Shown: positions 37,805 to 49,589 of the stretch, piece by piece
Position numbering within the stretch: position 1 is the first letter of the stretch
Layout: the number at the start of each line of letters is the position of its first letter
Assembly: GCA_015183035.1 (NCBI GenBank)
Contig: JACZZP010000001.1
Span: 1,736,001 to 1,800,000 of the forward strand
Origin: Meloidogyne chitwoodi
Lineage: Eukaryota; Nematoda; Chromadorea; Rhabditida; Meloidogynidae
DNA length: 64,000 nucleotides
Direction: 5' to 3'
The notes under the pieces: generated by a model
The model's database searches: none
What the model was told of the DNA's origin: nothing
What the model saw: only the letters and a program-made list of their open reading frames with translations
Translations under genes and position numbers: made by a program

Positions 37805-39549
37805 TAAATGAGTGCTGCCAATTTTTGCTAATTTTTATTAAAAATTATTTAACAAATTAATTCCTTTTATTTAAATATTTAATGAAAAAATTTAAAAAAT
37901 TTAGAAAATAAATCGAAAATAAATCATAAAAATGAACAAAAATTAGTTATTTAATTTTTTAGTAATAAAAAGTTTAAAAAGATTTAACTAATTAATTATG
38001 TATTATTTTGAAGTTTTGAGAGAATTGTTATTTCAAAGAAAAAATCAAATTGTTTATTAAATTTATTTTATATTTTTATATTTATTTTAATTAAATAAAA
38101 AAATTTTTTAAATAAAGATTAAATAATCTTTTTTAAATGAGCAAAATTCAAAAATCATTATTGAATGAGGGGGTCATTTTTTCTGTCATTATTTCAATCA
38201 AAAATAAATAGGTAAAAATATTTTCTAGTAATATTATTAACTCAAAATATTCTTTTTGTTAAATAAAATAAAAGAAAGAATAGCGGGATTGATGATTCAC
38301 AAATAATATATTTATAAAATGAAAAAAAGAATTAAATAGCCTGAAGACTCTGGAAGTAACAGAAGATAAATTGACAACGATTTTTGGATTAAAGTAAAAG
38401 AAAAAAATCATTATTTAGCAACGGCTGCAACAGATGGCCAAAATAAATAAATAAATAGATTTTATAAGGTATTTTAGTAGAAGAGCATTGATGATTGCAA
38501 AAACTTTGTCTTCTTTTTGTTATTTATTATTTATATTTTAGAGATTATTTGAAGAAAAAGAAAGAGAGAAATAGACAAATAAAATAAAAAAATTTAAAAA
38601 TCTAAATATAATTTTAGACTAATTTATTTATTTTTTTGAGGGTTATTTCAATAACCTTAATATTTATCTTTAATCGATAAAATTTGATGATTAATACAAT
38701 TTTTTGATGAAATAAACTTTGAAGAATTTCTTCTTTTTCCTTTGCTTTAATTAATTAATGCTAAAAATTACAGTAAGGATTAATAAAAATTATAATTTTA
38801 TAAATAAATATATTAAGTATCTTTTTTCATTTTCTTCTGTGTTTAATATAATTTATTTAAAAATAAATAAAAATTAAAAAAAACAACAAAATATATAAAT
38901 TAAAATAAATATAAAGAAGATATCCCTTTTACTAATATTTTATTCCAATCTAAATATATTTATTGGTATCCAAGTTTAAGATTAAAAAAGAGTTTGTATG
39001 TATCTGCAAGAGAGTAATAATCTCTCTTTTTAATATATTATTCATCCAAAAACTTTTTTTCCTTTAAAAAAGAAAAAGAATTTTTCAGCTGAAAAAAAAG
39101 AAAAAGAACATTTGTTTGTTGCAGGTCTCAATATTTTAATAAATAATAAATATTTATCACGGACAATTGTGTACATCCTCTCTCTATCATTTATTCTTCT
39201 TCTTCTTCTTAAAGGTCCAAAACACTTTTATGTATACAAATTTTGATAAAAGCAAAGTAGCAGGTGCACTGAACTGATTATCAATAAATAGTAATTATAA
39301 TTATTATAAATATGTGATTAATTATTTTAAAAGAATTTAAATAAAATATTTAAAAATATTAAATAAATATAAAACAATTATTAAGAATATATTTATAAAT
39401 AGTAAATTAATTGATAAGGAAAGTAATTAAATTATTAATTTATTTCCCAAAAATTAAATAAAATTAATATAACTGATAAGATTTTTAATATTTTTATATT
39501 TCATTTTAATTTATTTAAAAAAATATAAATATATAAAATTTGTTAAAAA
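37805..39549. promoter_or_regulatory. divergent intergenic region, collagen IV (-) and UGT (+)
   Basis: 1.7 kb of A/T-rich sequence between two start codons, so it must hold both promoters. No open frame of interest and no clear repeat ends. No named transcription factor site can be supported by eye. Confidence 0.45.
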
Positions 39550-41648
39550 ATGTTAAATAAAAAAATTAAATCATTATTATTATTAATTTTTATATTATTT
39601 TATTATTTTAAAAAATCTAAAGAAGCAAATATTTTAATAATAAGTCCCACACTTTCATTAAGTCTTTTAAATAAAATGGGACAATTAGCTGATTTATTAG
39701 TTAATGCTGGACATAATGTGGTTAGTTTTTTTTAAATAAATTATTAGAAAATAAAATTTTATTAAATAAATAAATTTTTTTTAAATATTTTTAGACAGTT
39801 TTTATTCCAGAAATGGACAAAATTGAAGAAACTGGTACAAAATTAGCACAACAAATAATTAGAATGAGAGGAATTATTAATAATTTAGAAGAATTAATTA
39901 ATTCTGATGTATTTAATGAAGAAATGCCCTCATTTAAGATAAGACGTTCACAAGATGAAGGATCTGTTCTTTATTGTGAAGGCTTGAAATATTTATTTAT
40001 TTATTTATTTTTATTATTAAATTTAGCAATTCTAAAACGAAAGAATGAACTTGAAATTTTACGAAATTCTAATTTTGATTTGGCATTTTCAAATATGATT
40101 GATTATTGTTTTCCGGGTATTATTAAATATTTGGGAATTGAAAAACAAATTTTGGTTAGTACAGGCCCTCTGCCTGAAGGAATTCTTTGGTTTTTAGGCA
40201 AGTTTTTTCTTTTAATTTATTACAAATAAAAAAAGATATTATTTTTAGGTATTCCATTACCATTAAGTATTTCCCCGTTATTACAAGAAACAGAAATGTT
40301 GGGACCTAAAATGAATATAATAGAAAGAACTAAAAATATTTGGCAATTTGCTATGAGTTGCTATTCAGAAATGCAAACACTCAGAAAAGTTTAATTAAAG
40401 ATTTTTAATTAAAAATTTACAAAAATTTTTTTAAGGAAAATACACTTTTTAGTTTATATATTTCTAAAAATTTTCCTTCATTAGATCAAATTATTTCTGA
40501 AATTGATTTAGTTTTTACTTATAATGATGAATTTCTTGATCCAGCATTACCAACACTTCAAAAAGTTGTTGTTTTTTTAATTAAAAATTTAAAAATATCT
40601 AATTTTTTAGGTTATTTCCATTGGTGGATTAGGAATATATCCAGCAAACTTTTCTAAAAATAATTTAGGTATAAAACTTTATCAAGCTATAGAATCAGGA
40701 AAGAAAGGAGCAATTATCTTCTCTTTAGGGACTATAACAAATACTAAATATTTAAATAAACAAAAATGGGAAAATATTTTAAAAGTATTTTCATATTTTA
40801 AAGAATATTCTTTTATTGTAAAAATAAGTGCTGGAGATAAATTTACTAAAGAATTTACAAAAAATATACAAAACATTTATTTGGTACATATTTATTATTT
40901 TTATTGAATAAAATGAAAATATTTTTATTTTAGATTAATAATTATTTAAAATTAAATAATTTAGAAAATAAAAAAAACTTTTCTTTAATCAATTTGAACA
41001 GAACATTTTTTTTAATTTTTATTATAAGTACATTTTTCAGTTTGAATGGTTTTCACAATCTGATTTACTTGGTATTTTTAAAGAGATATATTTAATTATA
41101 TTTAACTTTAGGACATCCAAAAATTAAATTAATAATAACACATGGAGGATATAATTCTTTACTTGAAAGTACAATTAGAAGTATTCCTGTATTAATTATT
41201 CCTCTTTTCTTTGATCAATTAAGAAATGCAAAATGTGCTGAATATAGAGGAAATGGAAGAATATTAATTAAAAAAGATTTATTAAATATTAAAAAAATAA
41301 AAGAAGAAATTAATGAAATGTTAATTAATAAAAAGTATTTTTTATTTTAATTAATTTTAATTAATTTAAAAAAGATATAAAAATACTGCAATACGTTTAT
41401 CTACTCTTTATAATCAAAAACCAAATAAACCAAATGAATCTATAATAAAATGGTCAGAATTTGTTATTTCTAATGGTCCAATAAAAGAATTAATACCTGA
41501 AACTGTTAAAATTAGTCTTTTAGAATATTATTGTTTAGATATTTTATTTTTTATTTTATTATTTTTAATTTTAATTATTTGGATTTTAATTAAAATATTT
41601 AAATTATTAATTTCACTAAATAATTTAAAAAAACAAAAAAATGAATAA
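39550..41648 (+). CDS. UDP-glycosyltransferase (UGT, GT1 family), 9 exons
   Basis: Exons 39550-39720, 39795-39975, 40027-40197, 40249-40388, 40436-40564, 40611-40883, 41041-41071, 41112-41334 and 41375-41648 give 530 residues, the normal length. UGTs transfer sugar from UDP-sugar to small lipophilic molecules in the ER. The protein has an N-terminal signal peptide (SLLLLIFILFYYF) and a donor-binding half with GAIIFSLGT, FEWFSQSDLLGHPKIK and the UGT signature core LIITHGGYNSLLES. Next come IPLFFDQLRNAKCAE and a C-terminal membrane anchor (LFFILLFLILIIWILI) with a short basic tail. All expected parts are present, so it looks active. Intron 3 (40198-40248) is a GC-AG intron with the consensus GCAAGT. 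The acceptor cannot be predicted. Confidence 0.9.
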
Positions 41649-41835
41649 AATAATTATTATTTTTTATTTATTAAATTAAATTTATATTACACAAAAATTA
41701 ACAAAATTATAAATAAAAATATTTTCATAAAATTTATACAAATATTACTAAATATTATTTTAAATCATTTAATTATATATATTTAAATTGTTTTTAAAAA
41801 TGCATCTTTAAATAAATATAATTATTTATTTAATT

Positions 41836-44800
41836 TTATTGGCAAATTCTTAAAGGACAAGTAATTATTCCAATTTCTAAAATAATTGATAGAGTACAAA
41901 AAATTAAATAAGCAATAATCATAATTCCACCAAAAATTTTATTCATTTTCCAATTACAAAAACCAACAGATAAAACAAGTATTAATAACATTAAAAAAAG
42001 CATTCCAACACTACATATTAACCCATTACTAGATACTTGAATTATTAAAGAATTTCTATTATTATCAAAATTAGAAGAAATCTTTAAAAATAAAAAAAAA
42101 AAATTTTATTATTATTTTTAAATTAAATATATATAAATACGTACAAATTGCCAAAAGAAAAAAATAAGCCAAGGTATAGGCAATCTATAATTTATATAAA
42201 TAAATAGATAAATTATTATTTAAAAAATAAATTAATTATTTTTTCTTTGAAGAAAGAATAAATTAATAAAAAAAAACAAACCCCACACAAACATCAAAAA
42301 TATTAGAACCAACAGAACTTGATACAGCCATATCTATTATAAATTATAAAAATAAGGTTTTAAAGTTTTATTTAAATTAATTAAATTATAAAAATACCTC
42401 CAAGTCCTTTACGAGCAACAATAACACTAAAAATAAATAAAAATAAATTAAATAATTTATAAAATACCTTGTAATTAAGTCAGGAATAGATGTACCAGCA
42501 GCTAAAATAGTTAATCCAAGAACCTAAATATATTTTAATTAATTAATACTTTTTTAAACTTCAGTAGAAATTCCAAGTGTTAAACCAATTGTATTTGCTA
42601 ACCAAACCATTAAATAAGAGAAAAAAGCAATCCAAAGAATTGATAAACAAAAGGTAATAACAAAATATTTTTGTTTTTCCTTTTTATTATTTTAAAAATT
42701 AAAAAAAATATTAAAAAAAAATAAATACAGATTTTCGAACGTCTGCCATTGTAAGCCATAAAGGAAAAAGAATTGGGGCTAAAAAAACATAAAGTATTTG
42801 TTTATGCCAAAGTGTAGGCCAACTCATATCTAATGGTTTATCTGCTTCTTCTTCTAATAATGATTTCTAAATAAAATATTTAAATAAAAATAAATTAAAA
42901 AAAAACAATTTCTTCAAAATCAACTCTAGGTGAACGAATATTAAAATTATTATTATTATTAATAATATCATAATTTGTATCTACTAATGATTTTCTAATT
43001 GTTGTTACAGAAAAATTCTTATTTAAATCAGCATTTGTTGTTTTTTTTAAAATTGATTGTTGCTAAATATAATTTTATAAATAATTATTTAAAAATTAAA
43101 TAAATATACCTCAAATTGATTACCATTTTGTTGTTGTTGTATTATTCGATTTTGTTGTTGTTCATATTTATTTCGATTTTCATTGGATTCTATATTTTGA
43201 TCATTATTTTCATTAACAGGGTCAAGTGTTTGTGACATTAACTAAATTAATTAAATTAATAAAATATTATTTTTTAAATTTTACAGAAATAATTCCATTA
43301 CGAAACATTGCTCCAGAATGTAAAATTGGAATAGATTGTCGTCTATAACCTCCAGAATTGGGTATTGAAGATTGACGACGTCTCTGATTATTTATTAAAT
43401 TATTATTTTGTTGTTGAATTGTTCTATGTGCACAAACAGTATCTGAACGATGTAATTGACTTATTGGACGTCGCCAACTCCACCATTCAAATTTTGGTCT
43501 TTCTCCAGAAATATTTAATTCTTTAAAAGTCTAAAAAATAAATTAATTAAATTAGAAATTAAATTTTTAATTTATCTATATTTTAATAAATTTAGATATT
43601 AAATAAAGACAACAGAAAAAAAAAGAATTAAATAATAATTTTTATTACTTAAAATCAGTGAGTGGATAGGGTAAAATGTAATAAATAAATAAATAAATAT
43701 ATAATTTTAATAAAAACTTACAATTCCTTCACCAGATAAACTTTTAATATTTTTAGTAAATTTATTATTTATAATTTTATTATTATTAATATTATTTAAA
43801 TCTTTTTCTTCATTTTCAATTTCATTATAATTATTATCATCTTCTTCTTCTTCTAATACTTCCATTCTTTTAATAAAATTAATTTCTTCTTTTATTTCTC
43901 TATTATTATTATTATTATTATTATTTAAACAACCAAAAAAGTTTTTAAAATATATTTCAATAATATTATTATATTTCATAAATAAAGCATAAGCTAAATA
44001 TATTCCAAAAAGAAGTGCTGCTTCCCACCAAAGAATCTTTTTTTTTAATAAAATAAATAAATAAATATTTTATTAACAATTTATTTTAAAATTTAATTGT
44101 TAAATATTTTCTCTTACTTGCTCATCAAGAAATGAAAAAACTAAAATAAGTAATGCAATAACATAAAAAGAAACATCTCTTAATTTAAAAAAAATTAAAT
44201 ATTTAAAATTAAAAAAAAACCTAAAAAGAGGCCACCAACTTAATTGGAGACAATTTTTAGAAAAAATAGTACAAAAAGCAAGTACACAAAGTATATTAAA
44301 TGTAGCACTTCCTTAATATATATTATTTAAAATATTATTATTATTTTTTAATTTTATTTAAAAAATCTAACCAACAATCGTTCCTATTCCAACATTATTT
44401 TTTGCTAAAAAAGTGCCAACAACAGAAGTAAACTATAAAAGAAATAAAATTCTTTTATAAAATAAATAGTTTTAAAATTAAATAAACATTTATATTCAAA
44501 ACTAATTTTTATAAATATATATATTTTTAAATAAATAAAAAACAAATTCAGGAGCAGATCCTCCAGCTGCCATAAATGTTGCTCCTGCAACATCATCAGA
44601 AATATCCAATTTTTGTGTTATTACAGCTAAAATAAATATTAAAAATATTAAAAATAATAAATAAACATAAAGAAGGCACAAAAAATTCATCGCAAACAAT
44701 TGCCAATGCAATAAACATATAAATTAATACTAAAAATAAATAAAATAAATAATTATATTTTTATTTTTAAAATTTAATTTTCTAAACAATTATTTTGTTT

Positions 44801-45289
44801 ATTAATTTAAAATTATAAAAGTACAATTTAATTTTACTTTAATTTATTTTTATTTAAATTTAATAAATATATACCAAATAAATGTAAAAATACTGCTCCT
44901 CTACGTAGTTGGTCCATAGTAAATAAATCTTCAGGGAATTGTCCTTGGTCACCAACCAATTCAGAAGAAGAAAAAGAACTTTTTCCATTTTTTTCTGATA
45001 TTCTTTTTTTTTTTAAATAAAAAGAGAATAAATAAATATTATTTTAAATAGATGATAATTAGTATATTTTAATTAAATAAATAAATATTTATTACCTTTT
45101 TGGTTTTTGTTGGCATTTTAAAGGCCAATTAGTATTATTATATTTTTCTTTAGAAGAAACAAAAATATGTTTTCCAATATTTTCTTTAGATATTATTTTA
45201 TTAGTAATTTTATTTGTTTGTAATAAAACAGATGAAATAAAAGAAATAATTAAAAAAAATAAAAGTAAATAATTAATTAATTTATTCAT
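41836..45289 (-). CDS. potassium-dependent sodium/calcium exchanger (NCKX, SLC24 family)
   Basis: A multi-exon gene from the ATG at 45289 to the TAA at 41836. It has an N-terminal signal-like hydrophobic stretch ([17 protein letters not shown]), then exons 45289-45096 and 45002-44875. The alpha-1 repeat follows ([17 protein letters not shown], then [30 protein letters not shown]). A large cytosolic loop comes next, rich in Asn, Gln and Glu (including a run of eight Asn near 43915). The alpha-2 repeat is last ([16 protein letters not shown], then [30 protein letters not shown]). Acidic residues in both repeats that bind calcium and sodium are kept. Family members exchange Na+ for Ca2+ plus K+ at the plasma membrane. 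The alpha-repeat wording fits NCKX better than NCX. Some middle exon borders are approximate. Confidence 0.88.
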
Positions 45290-46845
45290 ATATATATAAA
45301 TCTATATAATTATATTTAATTTATATAATTATATTTTGTATATTTATTAATTAAAATAAAATAATTAAAATATTAATTTAATTTTAAATTAATTAAAAAT
45401 TAACATTTAAAAATTTTCTTTTTCTCATAATTAATAATTTTATAAAATAATTAGGGTTGTCAGTAGAGATCGGGATTTTGCTAAAATCAAATAATTTGAA
45501 AAAATTTGACAAATATTTGAATTTGACTTATCTCTAGTTATTAGCTTTTCTGTTTTTCAGCTCTCTCAAATAAATATCTAAATCATTTATATATTTAAAA
45601 AATGACAAAACTATTAAAAATGCAATTATTAAAAAATGTTTTTTTTTTGCTTTGAATGGATTTTCTACAGAAATATATTTTAATATAAAATAATGTCCAA
45701 CAGAGAAAATTGGAAAATTGCTTGAAGAGAGGCAAAATAAATGGATAATTGTATTGATATATTTAAGTATTTTATAAATTGTTTATTTAAATTTTAAAAT
45801 TGTTTAAATATTTATTTGAGATAAATTAATTAATTTTTAAAAATAAAGAAATATTTTTAAAATATTTTAGATTTAAAAAATAAAGAATTTTTAAATATCC
45901 AAATAAAAGAAGATGAAAGTGACAGATTATTCAAAAAAAGAGTATGTATATTTAAAAAGAATGATAAAATAGCGTAAATGGTATTTTAACAAAAGAATTG
46001 GGTGGCAGGACGTATTTTTGTTTCCCTTTTTTTATTTTCTTTTTTTTGTCTTTGTATTTTGAAAAAAAGGTTGTGATGTCTTTATATATATATAAATATG
46101 TACTTGTTCCATTCAATGCCATTTTATATTTTTAATATATAATGGCTTAAATATTTTAAAAGAAATGCAAAAAGTGGAAAAGAAGGCGGAGAAAATATAT
46201 CAATTTGTTCAGTTTATTAAAAAATAAAATGAGGCAAAAAATACAAAAAATTAATATGAGGGCATTTAAGGCTATTTGAAAATAATTGAAATAAAATATT
46301 TTGAAAATATTAATAAATAAGCCTAAAGTGAAATACTTTAAATAAATAAATAAATATTTTAATTTACTAAAAATACTTCAATTTAATTCTGTCATTTTCT
46401 TTTTAAATTTTTCCTTATAAATTTTTGTCATTCTCAGCACTTTAGAGTGGGAATATGTCTATATAAATAAATAAATATATTTATTTGTTTTTTTAAAGAA
46501 TTAGCAAGTTCCGGAAGAAAAAATTTATTTTTTATTTATTATAAAATAATACTTAATTTAATTTATAAATTAATTATTTTAAAGAAAAATTAATTAAATC
46601 TGTCATAAAATTTGTAAAATATATTATACCTAATTATAAAAATTATTTTTTTAAAAAGTATTGACTAAAATATGTTAATTTATTATTTAGCATAAAAAAA
46701 GACAAATAAAAATTTTGGAAACAAATAAAAAATTTATTTTTTAATATTTCCTAAAAGATTAAACTTTGAAAATAAAAATTCTAAAAAATTTTTAAATTTT
46801 TATTACAATTTAATATATAAAATTTAAAAATATTATATAAATTTT
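45290..46845. other. AT-rich spacer between two minus-strand genes
   Basis: 1.55 kb without a convincing open frame. A short patch near 45465-45540 is less AT-rich but has no recognisable ends. It should contain the NCKX promoter and the 3' flank of the kinase gene. Confidence 0.5.
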
Positions 46846-48134
46846 TTATTCATTTTTAGCCAAATCATTTAAATTTAAAAGTCCTTTACGTGTACATTTA
46901 ATTCCTGAAATTCTAACAGCTTCAACTAAAACTTCTTTTAATGTTTTTTTATTTTGACATAAATTAAATAAAGCAGTTCCTATAAAACAATCACCAGCAC
47001 CTAAAGTATCAATTATTGATGATGATGGTAATAATTCAAATATTGGTTGAATATATATTGGTGGAATAATTAATGAATTTATTTTATTATTAAATGATTG
47101 TCTAGCAGATGCACCCTTTTTTAAATAAAAATAAAATAATTAATATATCTCTAATATTTAATTAACCTTTTCTCCCCAGGCACAAATTACTGTTTTTTCA
47201 GATTCACCCATATTTAATTGAATTCCATTAATTGCACTTTCCATATCATTCCAACCTTTATTAATAAAATATTATTTGAAAAATTACAAAAATTAATAAT
47301 TATTAAAATAAAAATTAATAAAAACCCTTAGATTTTGCAAAATCTTTTGAAACAAAAATTAAATCTGCATAAGCAATTAATTGTTCAAGACAGGGAAATG
47401 GACGCAATTTTTCTAATTCAACAGAAATAATTGGATATTTATTTTCTATACGTTGATTTCTAATAAATTCCATCATTTTACGAACTTGATTAAAATTTCT
47501 ACCTTTTTTTTAATATTAAAATATTTATTTCAAAAATTATCTTCTTAAAAAAACCTTCAAAATGTATCCAATCTAATTTTTTATCTTTTAATTGTTGACC
47601 AAAAGAATTATAAAATTCTTCAAAAGTTAATTCAGGTAAATTTCCTCTATAATGTAGAATTGTTCTACTACCATTATTTTTATTAATAATAACCTTTTTA
47701 TATAAATAAATAATTTAAATTAAAATATATTATTTAATAATTACAGTAGACACAGGAAATTCACAATTATCTCTAAGAGGACTTTTACCAATATTTATGC
47801 CAGATTTTTTAATTAATCTTTTTTTTTTTTAATTTAAAAAAATAAAGAAATAAAATATAACTCATCAATAAATTTATTATTTGCAGGAAGAGCTGCAAAT
47901 AATTCACAATTAATATTATCACATTTACTAGATAATTGAGTAAAAACTGTTACAGAATTTGTAGCATTTCCACCCAAACATAATTTCTTAAAAAAAAAAT
48001 AATTAAAATAAATAAATTAATTAATTAACTGATTCTAAAACATTATTATCAGTATCTTCATTTGGGTAATTATTAACATAATTAACAATATCCAAACAAC
48101 ATAATCCTACAATTAATACTTTACGACCATCCAT
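46846..48134 (-). CDS. KHK: ketohexokinase-like pfkB sugar kinase
   Basis: Starts MDGRKVLIVGLCCLDIVN at 48134. Exons include 48134-48030, 47986-47862 and one starting at 47817, with the stop at 46848-46846. The product is about 300 residues. pfkB features in order: N-terminal glycine strand, LCLGGNATNSVTVFTQL (sugar-binding GGNA.N), SRTILHYRGNLPEL, DWIHFEGRNFNQVRKM (typical of ketohexokinase), ISVELEKLRPF, CAWGEKGA, and the ATP/anion-hole signature DTLGAGDCFIGTALF with the catalytic Asp. The family phosphorylates fructose at C1 in the cytosol. The WIHFEGRN segment favours ketohexokinase over ribokinase or adenosine kinase. Substrate choice is still inferred. Confidence 0.87.
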
Positions 48135-48791
48135 TTTATTAATAATTATATAAATTAAGTGCTAAAGTTTATTTAAAGAATTAAAAATTATTTAATTTAT
48201 ATATACTTAAAGTGTTTTAATAATCTTTAAAAAAAGTTAACTATTTAGTAATTTTGAGAATTTTAAAATAAACTCATTTAATATTTATTTTAATTATTAA
48301 TTAAAATATTATTAATATAAAAAGCAATAATAATTATAAATAAATAAATAAATTAGTTCTGAAAAAAGCAAAATTAACGAGTTATTTTATTTCTAATAAA
48401 TTTTGTCAATTTATATAAACTTTTTCACAGATATTTATTTTAATATATTTATAATGAGAATAATTATTAAATAAAAAAAATTTATTTTTTAAATATATTA
48501 TTGGTTTATAAGTTTTATTTATTTATTTATTTTTAGCAGATATTTTTGCTAAAATCAAGTTATTTTAAAATAATTATGCAATAAAATGATTAATTAATTA
48601 TTAATAATATTATATTTGTTTTTTACTTAAAATTTTGATTAATTAAATTAGTCTAGACATTAAACAAGTCTTTATTATTTATTAACTTAAATTTAATAAG
48701 GTACAAAAATTGGAGTTATATAAATATTTAAAAGAAATTATTTTTATTTTAAATTAATTAAATAAATAAATAAATAATTATTTTTTTAATT
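48135..48791. promoter_or_regulatory. divergent intergenic region, kinase (-) and small secreted gene (+)
   Basis: 657 bases, very AT-rich. No open frame or repeat seen. It must carry the promoters of both genes. Confidence 0.4.
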
Positions 48792-49148
48792 ATGGAGAAT
48801 CAAACATTTTTATCAATTTTATTATCATTATTAGGACTTTTATTTTGTTTATTATTTCAAAAAGTAATATCTTATTTAATAAATATTATCATTTATTAAG
48901 AAAAACAAATAAAAATAAAATAAATATATTAAATAATATTTATTATTTTATTAATAATTAATTTTTATATTTTAAATATTATTATTTTATATTTATTATT
49001 TTAGGGAATAAATTCACAACAACCAGATCCAGAAGCTTTTTGGTTTAAGCCTGTTGCTATTGGTAGTAATAATTATTCACCTCTTAAAGATGTTACTGGA
49101 ATTGATTTTGCTAATTTATTTGGTGGAATTGGTGGTAAAAGAAAATAA
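48792..49148 (+). CDS. small secreted, neuropeptide-like protein (71 residues), 2 exons
   Basis: Exons 48792-48863 and 49005-49148. Exon 1 is almost entirely a signal peptide (SILLSLLGLLFCLLF). Exon 2 begins with INSQQPDPEAFWFKP and ends FANLFGGIGGKRK and a stop. GKR at the end is a classic amidation plus dibasic cleavage site, so a peptide ending FGGIG-amide could be released. No family name is recognised. It could also be a small secreted effector or structural peptide. The intron is phase 0 with good GT-AG ends, and the signal peptide plus composition support a real gene. Confidence 0.65.
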
Positions 49149-49589
49149 ATATAAAATAAAAAATATATATTAAATATAAATCATCTCTCTTTGAATAAAA
49201 TTTTAATTTTATTTAAATTTATTTATTTAATAAATATTATTGTTATTCATTGTTTAATATTACTGCTGTAAGTATTGTCTACGAATTACCGACATAATAA
49301 TTATTATACAGGTTAATTCTGGCTTGTCTTTTTTACCGTTAAAGAAAAATCTAATTTAAATAAAAATATTAAATATAATTAATTTTTAAATTTTAAACAT
49401 TTAAATAAAAATATAAATTAAATATCGGAGATGTAAATCTACTTTAATAACTTTAAAATGTGAATTTGTGAATTGATCTTTTACATTTTAATTTTCTCCT
49501 TTATTTATTCTTTGATTAAATAAATTTATTAAATAAATAATATAAATTTATCTTAAATATTTTTAAAAATTAAAAGATTAGAAAAATAA
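49149..49589. other. AT-rich spacer, nothing recognised
   Basis: 441 bases between the small secreted gene and the first GT92 gene. No repeat with clear ends and no gene. Confidence 0.5.
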
